A DNA stretch of 64,000 nucleotides, from positions 825,662,757 through 825,726,756 of the forward strand of contig CM062814.1 of the NCBI GenBank assembly GCA_031772625.1, written 5' to 3'. The DNA is from Pinus tabuliformis. Lineage: Eukaryota; Streptophyta; Pinopsida; Pinales; Pinaceae. The notes below the pieces were generated by a model that saw only the letters and a list, made by a program, of their open reading frames with translations, did no database searches and had not been told where the DNA came from. Shown one piece after another: positions 22,336-31,959 of this stretch; the stretch's first letter is position 1, and each line of letters opens with the position of its first letter. The position numbers were made by a program, and so were the translations under genes.

Positions 22336-22689
22336 TGTTAAAATTGGAAAATAGGGTCAAACTCCATGTGGGTCATCTTATTTATGGCAACTGATATTTT
22401 GGTTGGATTCCTCTCGTCGAGAGGTGTAGGATTAATCTAAAAATCATCTGATTCCGACATGTATTCATGGAGATACGAATTTATTTGTGCTATGGGACAA
22501 TTCGTCAACATCGGCTAGCAACCAAATTGCCCCCACTTGTGCTCAACGTTTTAGTATAAAAAGAGGTGGCTTGCTAGTCATTTGCACACACTCTTCTTGT
22601 GATCTCTTCCTCTCCACTTGTCTTCGAGTTTTGGTGGGAGGAGAGATCCTAGGAGATACATTGCCCTAAGAAGAGCTACCCTCAAAGTG
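22336..22689 (+). mobile_element. Element B 3' LTR, piece 1
   Basis: First 354 bp of the LTR, including the TATA box at about 22555. It stops at CTCAAAGTG, where B2 begins in reverse orientation. It continues at 41709. Confidence 0.8.
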
Positions 22690-22928
22690 TGTTAATTTTA
22701 GGTATGTTCTATGCTTAGAGCAATTTATTTCAATTTTCACAGTTAGCTCAATATCTTTTCCAGATTAGCAATCACATCAGCATTAAAGTAAACTATAGAT
22801 AGAACATAAACATAGATCGCAGAAGACAAGCCAAGACAACAGGACACAAGATGTGGCGTGAGCCAGGGACAAACCCGAATGTGGGGAAACCCTTGATTAA
22901 TTCTTCTTATATGTTCTTCAATAGTTCA

Positions 22929-22930
<2 letters not shown>

Positions 22931-22974
<44 letters not shown>
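22931..22974. repeat. (AG)22 microsatellite in B2 3' LTR
   Basis: An uninterrupted AG run of 44 bp. The corresponding place in B2's own 5' LTR (about 40129-40140) has only six GA units, so the tract changed length after insertion. Confidence 0.9.
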
Positions 22975-22979
<5 letters not shown>

Positions 22980-23166
22980 TTACAACAAAAGTCAACACTT
23001 TGACTTATCTACATAAGAGCGTAGATCATCTCTAAGAAGATGATACATGTGATAGATGAACTCAGTTGAAGACATGTTGCTTCAATTGATTCTCCAAGGT
23101 GACTCTTTCACCTATCATTGTGTTGCACCTCACCATGCTGCACCCATCATAACTATGTTGGATCTC

Positions 23167-23171
23167 ATAAT
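23167..23171 (+). repeat. Target-site duplication of gypsy element, left
   Basis: ATAAT here and ATAAC at 35739-35743 flank the gypsy element. The uninterrupted copy of the same LTR position (40363-40367) reads ATAAC. Confidence 0.75.
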
Positions 23172-24368
23172 TGTTGGGCACATATAAGATGTCTTTTAGA
23201 ACTCCTAAATGCCTCACATGAATTATCGACCTGGGTAAGTCTTTTTGTTTCAAGAGTGTACACAGTATGTGCAAGTGATGGAAATCATTGGATCTACAGA
23301 GAGTAATGCTCTAAAATAACTTATTCATTTCAATACAAGAGTAAACGGATCAAACCATAAACTAACAAACTTGTAACTTCAAAGAAATTAAACTATTCAA
23401 GCATCAAAACTCAATCTTAATCAAAAATATCTAATTGCAATTACAAGCCATAAGAACATCAACCGAGTGCACTATAGCGGTAACAGAGCTCTTTCAGTTG
23501 AATAGAAACTTCTGCATAACAGTAACACACCTAATCTAACCAATAATACTCTAGCTCTCAATTAACTGGAAATAACTCTTATCTAATAATTGAATCAATC
23601 TACGACATAAATAAATGAAACCAATCAACAGAAATAATAAATAATGCACGGAATGCACAAACTCAACAACGGTGATTTATATATCAAATAGATCAATCAT
23701 AAAACTATTAAACAAAGTAATTAAACTTGCAGTAAAAAGGTAAAGATATAACATAGGGAAAAGCAATGAAATCCACTAGTGACCGGGCCCAAGCCATCAG
23801 TGATTACTGCCTAGTTACTCAGAATATCGCAATTAAATAGAAACACGAATTATATATTACTCATTAACTCTGAATGCCATTACAGTAACGATGTGTTCTT
23901 CAGAATAACGTTCTATCTCTTAAAATTATAGTTGAAGTAAAAAATAAAAAGTTGTTCTATTCTATTCATTTTTCCCCTCTTATAGTCAAAGAGGAAAAGA
24001 GATAACTGTGATTCCTCAGGATCAGGAGATCCTGAGGAATTCACAACCAAATGCTATTATCAGAACAATATTTCATCCTGCGTTGATCCTTCTGATTCAC
24101 TTCTCAACTTGACCGCACAAGACACGCTCTTTTCTCCTTGTTTAGCCTTTGTTGTTCAATAGATTGAATAACAATTGTCCCATTCGCTAATCTCTGCATA
24201 AAAAGCAACAAAAGTTAGTTTTGACAGTCAAATCATATCAAAAGTGGTTTCATTCACTTTCTATCGAAATTCTATCAAAACCTTATTACATCATGGCACA
24301 AATGCATAAAAAGGAGGAAAAAGATAATGTAATCAAGGGTAAATTTATACCTGTTGCACGGCCCAACA
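23172..24368 (-). mobile_element. Gypsy 3' LTR
   Basis: 1197 bp, TGTTGGGCAC...GGCCCAACA on the plus strand. On the minus strand a TATA-like box (TATAAGAG, plus 23977-23984) lies about 26 bases downstream of a perfect 13-bp inverted repeat (24011-24040). Near 24150 it holds TTGTTCAATAGATTGAA, the core word of the internal tandem array. Confidence 0.9.
24011..24040. promoter_or_regulatory. Perfect hairpin upstream of gypsy TATA box (3' LTR)
   Basis: Arms ATTCCTCAGGATC and GATCCTGAGGAAT with loop AGGA. The other LTR keeps a perfect hairpin with one T-A pair in place of a C-G pair. It could be a protein-binding palindrome of the promoter. No factor is known. Confidence 0.6.
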
Positions 24369-24386
24369 TACTCCCCTACTTACCTT
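24369..24386 (-). promoter_or_regulatory. Polypurine tract, gypsy
   Basis: On the minus strand GGTAAGTAGGGGAGTA precedes the 3' LTR's TGTTGGGCC. Confidence 0.65.
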
Positions 24387-24397
24387 GTTTCATGTCC

Positions 24398-27140
24398 TCA
24401 TGAAAATAAGTAGTTATTATGTAATGCAGTTAAAGAGTAAGCAGGAAAGACTTTTTCCTTATACAACCTAAAACCGTGCTTTTGTATTAAATTTGCAAAG
24501 GCTATCCCTTCATGACCGTCAGGCAGCTCGTAATCAGAACAATATCCTTCAGGAGGGTACCAAATAACAGGGCTCCTAAATCGACATCCTAGCCAATGTG
24601 GTCCTTCCCTCAAGATAATATTACTGTATGTGACAAAACGGCCTGCGGCAGCTTTAAAATTCCTGTAGCCAAACGGTTCTCTGTTCTTGACACTATTGGT
24701 GGAGACTATCCATCTCTGTTTGGATGCAAGTAAGGACCTTTCCTGTATGGATAAGAAATATGCCCTTCCTGCTTGCACAATTTCTTTATGTATAGGCCCC
24801 AGATTCTTAATTACTCCCTCCTGTTTCATGAACCTCTTGTGTCTAACAAAAATATGCAAGGGTTGAGTAGGCTCACCCCTTACCCACAAATCCAGTCCAT
24901 GTTCTTTCCTTTGAAAGGTGTTATAAGCCCTAGACCACTTAAGTTGGTTCACTGTGAAGGAAATGAAGGCTTGGAACTGAATGTCCCCAATAAAAGGGCT
25001 AGGATTGTTATCCACCTCCCTGTCTAATAAAAAATTATGCAAATAAAGTTCACAGAGAAGACGTTGGACTTTTATCCCATGCTCCTTACAACATTTTATG
25101 AATTCTTCGGTTGTCTTCAATTCAACTGACTTTCCGGCCTTAACAGCTTTAATCTTCAACAGTAAATATCTTTCCAACAAAAATAGAGCATAGTTTGTAG
25201 CAGGAGATCTGCAAGATAAGACATCAGAATATAAAGAGCAAATAGCATCAATATGACCCACGACCTTATCTAGCTTGGCTTTTACTTTCCTCAGCTTTTC
25301 TTCCTCCTACCTTGACTTAGCAAAAGTTTCATCCTCAGTTATGGTCAAATCATTGAATTGCTTCTGCAGCTCCTGGTACTTTTGCAGAGGAACCGTCTCC
25401 TTCTTACATTGCGCTAAAGAAAGTTGGGCCTGTACCATCTCCTCCTGTAACTCTAGAAGAATAGGATCACAGTTTGATGGAGCGTCATTGAATATTTCTT
25501 CTGTCTGGGTTCTTTTGTTGTGAGAGGATAAACCCTCCATCTGAGTAGCCATATCTATCATATCTATATGAAAGCTTGTTTGTGTGGCTACCATCTAAGT
25601 AGAAATAGATTCAGTCTGGGTTCCTATTGACTTACTTTCACATACTTTTGTCTGTGCAACCACAGTGACTAACTCAGGAATAATGCTCGGAGTTTCCCCA
25701 TTTGAAGCTTCTTTTAATTTCCAACACAGCCACTTAACCATCTTCTGAAGCTTCTGGTATTTCTTCTTCAGCTTTCTTAACTTTATTTCAGCCACTTGCT
25801 TCTTCTGAGAAGCATCCTCTGTAGGAACAGGTTTATCAATACCCTTTGTGTCTGAGGGATCTTGGTGCTCATCTTGGCTATGTTCCACTATAACCGTGTC
25901 ACCTGACTGGTTATCAGATTCATGAATTATTTTTGTGTCCACTTCCTCGGCTCGGTCTACAGCTTCTGGGGAAGGCAAAATTTCCGTGTGACCAGAATCC
26001 TCTATGGATTGAGACTTGTTCAGGCTCTGGTCGAGTAATCCTTCAGGTTGTATATATGCGTTCAAATTTGCAAGAACCTGGGCCATCCCTTCCTCAAATT
26101 CCTACAAGAAATCATCTCGGGGGCTCATAGGTGGTGTTTGAGAAGGCCCTACTTCATTTTCTAGTTCACCATCATCTTGAGAAAAGTATTGTGCTTCCCT
26201 TTGTTCTGGGTCAGAATCATGTTCTTCCTCCTGTTCTGGTTCAGAATTATGTTCTTCCTCCTGTTCAGGTTCAGAGTCATGTACAACATTTGGACTAGAT
26301 GGCTCTGTCGGGCGCTCGGCGCTACCTTGAGGATCTACAAAAGTCCTCTGAAATGGATTCATCTTCGCAAAACACATGTTCTTAGTAGGTCTTGTTATTG
26401 TATGAGCAGTTCTTTTCCTCTTCGGAACAGGGTTCTGTTGTTCAATTTCCAAGGTTGCATAATTTTGGACTACAAGGTCTGGCCTAATCTCTAGTGGAGC
26501 TATAAAATTATCCCAAGTTAAATCTTGTTGAGCAAGACTGTGACTAACAATCAGTCTGATCAACCCATGGTGACTGACTACAATATCAGGATGTTTAGCC
26601 TGTCTTAATCTATCAGCTATATCATGCAACAATGAATTTAAGAAAAATGGCAAATTGACAATAAGCTTTTGCTTTAAAATGGCAAAAAGTTTAAGTTGTC
26701 ATGGTTTTACCACATCCCGTCGACCATCACAGGGAATGTACTGTTGGACGACACTCGCCAATTCGCACCATGGTCCTCCCAGAGAGGACAGTTGAATTCC
26801 CTTGCCTTTTTGGGTTAGCTCTTCACTTACATCTTTGAAAATCTCCACTGCATCATGCAACATTACATGCTTTTCTGGCCATGCTAATCCTTCTACCAAC
26901 AACCTAGAAACCTCAGCGATCACAGCTTCTGATACTGTTATTCTTACACCTTTTACTATGGATTGCCCATTCTGTAAGTGTTCTAAAAATTCAAGAGTGA
27001 TTTTACTGCTAAGGATCTAAAGCCTGGTGAAATACGAAATCCATCCCGCGCACACCAGAATTTCCCTGGCTCTGTCAGAAATTTCCAACACCGAGGGTTC
27101 TCGATGAACCGATTTTCCACCCATAATGCTCGAATTCTTC
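24398..27140 (-). pseudogene. Large uncharacterised ORF region downstream of gypsy pol
   Basis: Four to six minus-strand open segments (from about 27140 down to 24398) read as one protein of roughly 850-900 residues broken by a few stops and frameshifts. The N-terminal part (RCWKFLTEPGKF, VSRLLVEGLAWPEKH, LGGPWCELASVVQQYIPC, LPFFLNSLLHDIADRLRQ) appears globular. Then comes an acidic linker with (N/D)SEPEQEEEHD repeats (about 26200-26280) and a KLRKLKKKYQKLQKM coiled coil with Gln/Thr-rich spacers. The last open segment, 24398-25261 (287 codons), is long and uninterrupted. It has WVRGEPTQPLHIFVRHKRF, PHWLGCRFRSPVIWYPPEGY and a Tyr/Phe/Leu-rich end. No transmembrane segment or viral envelope motif was seen. 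The position is where Athila/Tat elements carry env-like or additional ORFs. The N-terminal part loosely recalls the plant transposon protein domain of such ORFs, but I could not assign it. Confidence 0.6.
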
Positions 27141-27339
27141 CAATATTGGCTCTACAATTTTCAAATATTAACACAGCAAAAACGTAGTAGAGAACAACAA
27201 TTTCTTTGGTAAAATATAACAGCAAGTAGACATAACAACTAAATTCCATAATGTCAAGCAAAATTTCCATGATAATTAATGATATTAACTCTAAGACTAT
27301 CATACTGCCACAATAGATTGAATAGATTGAACAACAACT

Positions 27340-28260
27340 TCTTCACTGCTATTCAAACACGATTGATATTCACTGCCACAACACTTCAACGATTGATATT
27401 CAATAGATTGAACAACAACTGCTCAATTAATTGAACAACAAAACAACGCAAAAAAAAAAGAAGTGTTGTTCAATTGGATTGAACAGCAGCTATTCAACGG
27501 CTGTTCAAATAATTGAACAACAAAATTATGCCAAAAAGAAAGTGTTGTTCAATTGGATTGAACAGTTGTTGTTCAATCTATTGAACAGCTGTTGTTCAAT
27601 TAATTGAACAGCAAAACAACGCAAAAAGAGAAAGTGTTGTTCAATTGGATGAACAGCAGCTATTCAATTAATTTAACAACAAAATTATGCCAAAAAGAAA
27701 GTGTTGTTCAATTGGATTGAACAGCGGTTGTTCAATAGATTGCACAGTGGCTGTTCAATTAATTGAACAACGGTTGTTCAATTAATTGAAAAACAAAACA
27801 ACGCAAAAAAAGAAAGTGTTGTTCAATTGGATTGAACAATGGTTGTTCAATAGATTGAACAGTCCTTGTTCAATAGATTGAACAACAGCTGTTCAATTGA
27901 CTGAACAGCAAAACAACGCAAAAAATAAAGTGTTGTTCAATTGGATTGAACAGCAGTTGTTCAATTAACTGAACAGAAAAACTATGCCAAAAAGAAAGTA
28001 TTGTTCAATTAACTGAACATCAAAACAACATCAAAAAGAAAGTGTTGTTCAATAGATTGAACAACAGTTGTTCAATTAACTGAACAGAAAAACAACGTCA
28101 GAAAAAAAGAAAGTGTTGTTCAATTGGATTGAACAACGACTATTCAATAGATTGAACACCAGTTGTTCAATAGTTGGAACAGCAAAATCACACCAAAAAG
28201 AAAGTGTTGTTCAATTGGTTTGAACAACGGCTGTTCAATTAACTGAACAACAAAACAAGC
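27340..28260. repeat. Palindrome-rich tandem array in gypsy 3' region
   Basis: About ten units of 45-115 bp, each marked by AAAGTGTTGTTCAATTGGATTGAACA and an A-rich spacer with AACAACGCAAAAA or ATTATGCCAAAAA. Every unit has one to four words of the form TTGTTCAATNNATTGAACAA, which are inverted repeats. The core also occurs once in each LTR (near 24150 and 35522). Tandem arrays in the 3' untranslated part are known for Tat-lineage elements. Confidence 0.85.
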
Positions 28261-28404
28261 AGAGAAAAAGAAAAATCAAATCAAATCAAATCAGCAATCA
28301 TATTTACATATTTTACAGAGAAGAAATAAATTTTATAAAGATGAAGCTGCCGAAGGATTGCCTTCTGCAGCTAAAACTTGCATGGTGGGGTCCTCACGTA
28401 TCTG

Positions 28405-29490
28405 CTAGTAGAAAGATTCTTTGGTAAGTGGTTTTTGGTAGAGGCGCACTCGATGCCCATTCGCTTTAAAAGAAGAACCAGACCCATCAATGGTGGTCAG
28501 TGTAAGAGTGCCATTGTCATGTACTTGCTTTATTTCATAGGGGCCTAACCACCTAGTCTGCAGTTTGCCAGGGAAGTCGTGAAACCTGGAATCATAAAGG
28601 AGTGCCCAGTCGCCCTCATGAAATGTCTTTTTCTTAATTAGGGCATCATGCCATTTGGCTCTTTGTTGTTGAATAAGTGTCATACGTTGTAGAGCTAGTA
28701 GCTGAACTTCATCTAATTCGTTCATCTGCTGTAACCTGTTAACCTGGGCTTCAGTTAAATCCAATCCCACTTCTTGGGTTGTCCTTAGTGTTTGTATTTC
28801 AAATTCTATGGGAAAAATGGGTTCTTTACCAAATACCAGTTGATACGAAGAGTATCCAGTAGTGTTTCTCCAAGTTGTGTGATACGCCCACAAGGCCTCT
28901 GGCAGTCGAGCAGTCCAGTCTCGTCGATGTGATGAAACTGTCTTTGTTAGAATAGCTTCGATAACTTTGTTGGTGCTCTCCACCTGCCCGTTCGCCTATG
29001 GGTGATACAGGGAAGTAATTCTGTGTGTGATATGATGATTTCTCAATGTAGCAGCAATCTTGTGACCCACGAATTGTGGCCCCCCATCAGTAATTACTTC
29101 TTTGGGTAAGCCATACCGCACAAAAATTTGAAAAGAAAATTAATAACGGTTTCCTTTATTTCTCTTGGCAACACTACTGTTTCCACCCACTTAGTTACGT
29201 AATCTATTTCAACCAATTAATACGATTTCTGGTTGGATGATGGTTTGAACGGCCCAACGAAATCTAATTCCCAACGCTCAAAGGGTTCTATCAGCAACTA
29301 TGGATGCAAGGGCATTTCATTAGATTGGCCAAGGCCCATCCTTTGGCAACTATCACATGCCTAGACAAATTTCTTAGCATCTTTAAAAATAGTGGGCCAG
29401 TAATAACCCATATGTAGAATTTTATGTCCAGTTTTGCGGTCTGCAAAGTGTCCACCGCAAGGTCCATCATGGCAGGCTTTTAGGATATCA
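28405..29490 (-). pseudogene. Gypsy integrase
   Basis: Continues from the zinc region HHCC (HDGPCGGHFADRKTGHKI, ending CDSCQRMG near 29345). The core has WELDFVGPF (first Asp, about 29270), TDGGPQF (second Asp, about 29075) and NGQVEST (Glu, about 28980), so the catalytic triad is present. A stop (plus 28996-28998) replaces Gln in HPQANG, and a frameshift lies near 29140. The C-terminal ORF 28405-28983 ends with RWLGPYEIKQV and FKANGHRVRLY, matching the GPY/F module and the NGHR tail of Athila/Tat integrases. There is no chromodomain. It would insert the element's cDNA. Confidence 0.85.
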
Positions 29491-30300
29491 TAAATTTCGT
29501 CCTCCCTAATGCACCTGCGGATGTGCATATCAGATCTTGTGTGGAAAAGGTATCCTCCAATCCAGGAGAAACGAGTGCTATGCTGAACAATCAATTTCCT
29601 TTCTCTGGGTGTCAAATGTTTGGGCAATTTTCCCACTGCTAAGTAATTTGCTACATCTGCATACCATGGCGTTTTTACAGCCACAGCAAACAAATGTTCA
29701 TCTGAGAACTGATCATCTACTGCCATTGTATCATTTGTTCTTGGCACTTGGGAGAGGAAGTCTGCCACGAGGTTCTCCTTCCCTGGTCAATCCCTTATAG
29801 TTATGTCAAATTCCTGCAAAAGTAGTAACCAACAAGTCACTCTTCCATTTGTAATTGGTTTGTTGGCTAAATATTTAATGGCAGAGTGATCAGTATACAG
29901 AAATACAAGATATCCAGTTATATAGTGTCTAAATTTGTTTATAGCATAAATAACAGCTAGAAACTCCTTTTTTGTTACTGTATAATTCAACTCAGCAAGA
30001 GTAAGGTTTTTGTTGATGTAATATATAGCGTAAGGTTTCTTGTCTTCTTCTTGGCCAAGAATAGCTCCAATGGTTGTATCTAATGCATCTGATGAAATCT
30101 GGAAAGGTATATCCCAATTCGGGCCTCGTAATACTAGTGTTGTCGATACTAACCGTTTCAGATCTGTGAAGGCAGTGTCACATTTATCAGTCCATATAAA
30201 ATCAACATTTCCTATCAAGGCATATAAAGGTGCAACAATTTGCAAAAAGTTCTTTATAAATCTACAATAATATCTAGCAAATCCCAAAAAACTGTGTACC
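29361..30300 (-). pseudogene. Gypsy RNase H and integrase zinc domain
   Basis: 29787-30287 has LGFARYYCRFIKNF, PFQISSDALDTTIGAIL, ELNYTVTKKEFLAVIYAINKFRHY and LYTDHSAIKYL, the standard Ty3 RNase H order with acidic residues kept. After one stop, 29361-29768 runs VADFLSQVPR and then the H2C2 zinc part of integrase. It removes RNA from RNA:DNA hybrids in a live element. Confidence 0.85.
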
Positions 30301-31040
30301 TATGTTTGAGTGCAGGGAGTAGCTAATAAGAGGATTACCTGTATCTTTGCTGGATCTACCTGAATTCCAGCTGCTGAAATGAAATGACCCAGAATCGGGC
30401 CCTCTATCATCATCATATGACACTTCTCATGACTTAAGCATAGCTAGTAGCAATACACCGTTCTAGGTCCTTTCTCCAATGTTTGTAATGCCTAATCAAA
30501 GTCATCCCCATAGGCTGTGAAATAATCCATGTACACCTCCAATCCTTCATTTATCCAGTCTGCAAAAATATTGAGTATGGCTCTTTGGAATGTAGCAGGT
30601 GTGTTGCACAATCCGAAAGGCAATACCATGTAAGCGAATATTCCCCAAGGGCAGGTGAAAGTAGTTTTATCTTGGTCTTCAGGGGCAATTTGAATTTGGT
30701 TGTAACCACTGAAGCCATCCAGGAAAGAGAAGAATTTCTTTCCTACCAGTGTATCAAGGACCTGATTGATAAATGGAAGGGGAAAATGGTATTTTTGCAT
30801 TGCTTTGTTGAGTTCTCTGTAGTCAACGCATATCCGCCATTTTCCATTCTTTTTGGGGACAACTACTAATGGAGAAACCCATTTACTGTCAGATATAGGA
30901 TAAATAAAATTCACATCTAACAGTTTTTGAAGCTCTTCTTTCACAATATCCTTTAGATGAGGATTTAATCTACGTTGTGTCTGTCGAATGGGTCTTGCAT
31001 ATTTTTCAGTGTAGATGTGGTGCATGCATAACTAAGGGTC
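30300..31040 (-). pseudogene. Gypsy reverse transcriptase
   Basis: The open part 30492-31025 has RRLNPHLKDIVKEELQKLL, YPISDSKWVSPLVVVPKKNG, WRICVDYRELN, FLDGFSGYNQI and FAYMVLPFGLCNTPATFQR. The catalytic box, normally YMDDF, is YMDYF (about 30524), a loss of the second Asp that should abolish activity. The following part down to 30300 contains SHEKCHMM, GPILGHFIS and further stops. Motifs match the Athila/Tat side of Ty3/gypsy rather than chromoviruses. Confidence 0.85.
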
Positions 31041-31115
31041 AATCCCTTTCATGTCTGGGTAGTCCCATGCAAAATCCCCTTTATATTTCCTAAGGATTTG
31101 GATAAGTTTCTGTTG

Positions 31116-31900
31116 CTAGTCATTACTCAGATTATTGTTAATGTTCAGGATTTTCCCTTGCTCGATTTCAATAGGCTTGCTATTATAGACAGTGGTTGTT
31201 GGTATCAGTTGGTCATTGATGTCTCTCAAGGAATCTTCTTCAATCTCATTGTCAAGGATTGCTTCAATCATGTGACATCTCAAATTAGACACTGTAGCAG
31301 GGTGATTGATAAAGGTGTTAATGACATCATCTTCTATTTGATTTTTGAATTCAAGCGCATCTGCCACAGTCAACGGTGAACGAATATTTTCTTTTAAATA
31401 TGTTGCTGGTTGTTTCTGAGTTTTTACAATAGTCAAGCTTAGCTGAGCAGGAGGGTATAAAGCTAGATTCTTAACAGTGTTTCCTCTGGTTATGGTCATA
31501 CTGCCTGTTCGGCAGCCTATATAAGCATCAGTTGTTGCTAGCCAAGGCCTTCCCAATATTAAGGGATGTACATCTAGCTGATTTCTGGGGTTGATAATCA
31601 AAAAATCTGTCGGATATTCCCAAGAGTCCATAGAAACCATCACATCTTGTAATGTTCCCTCTGGCCTAATAACTGAACAGTCGGCAAGTTCCAACAAGGT
31701 AGTGGTTGGTTCTAAGGCTGTGATGCCAAGCACTTCACAAATTTCTGTTGTAAGAATGTTAATGGCTGCCCTAATTCAACTAAAGCATTGGGAAAAGAGC
31801 GGCCATTTATTTGGACTGTGACAATGGGATTCCCCGGGTCTTTGTATTTTACAGGTGTCTCTTTGCCTAGTAACAAATCAGACAAAGTTCCGACGACATG
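31116..31900 (-). pseudogene. Gypsy protease
   Basis: The active-site segment reads NALVELGAAINILT near 31785-31750. The catalytic residue of the D-L-G-A motif is Glu (codon at plus 31775-31777). Downstream ADCSVIRPEGTLQDV, PTDFLIINP and LILGRPWLATTDAYIGCRTG match the retropepsin-like domain of Athila/Tat elements. A frameshift separates the active-site part from the 205-codon ORF. It is predicted inactive. Confidence 0.8.
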
Positions 31901-31959
31901 GACAGTTGGTGTTATTTTTTTTTCTCACATACTTCTTTGCAAACAACTCTAATGGTTTT

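Larger units (their letters stand above)
22690..23171 (-). mobile_element. Element B2 3' LTR, distal piece
   Basis: End of the LTR in minus orientation (TGTTAATTTTAGG on the plus strand). Contains the CAGGGACAAACCC...ATGTGGGGAAACCC block (22863-22893) and an AG microsatellite. It is interrupted at 23171 by the gypsy LTR. Confidence 0.8.

Noticed and set aside
24398-25261. Viral envelope gene
   Set aside because: No signal peptide or transmembrane segment is evident in the open segment, so env is not supported beyond position in the element.
26177-26494. Phe-rich plus-strand ORF suggesting membrane protein
   Set aside because: Antisense of the acidic repeat linker of the gypsy extra ORF region; the hydrophobic composition is a mirror effect of GAA/GAG codons.
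27340-28260. CRISPR-like array
   Set aside because: Units vary in length, spacers are themselves repeat sequence, and the context is a plant retrotransposon.
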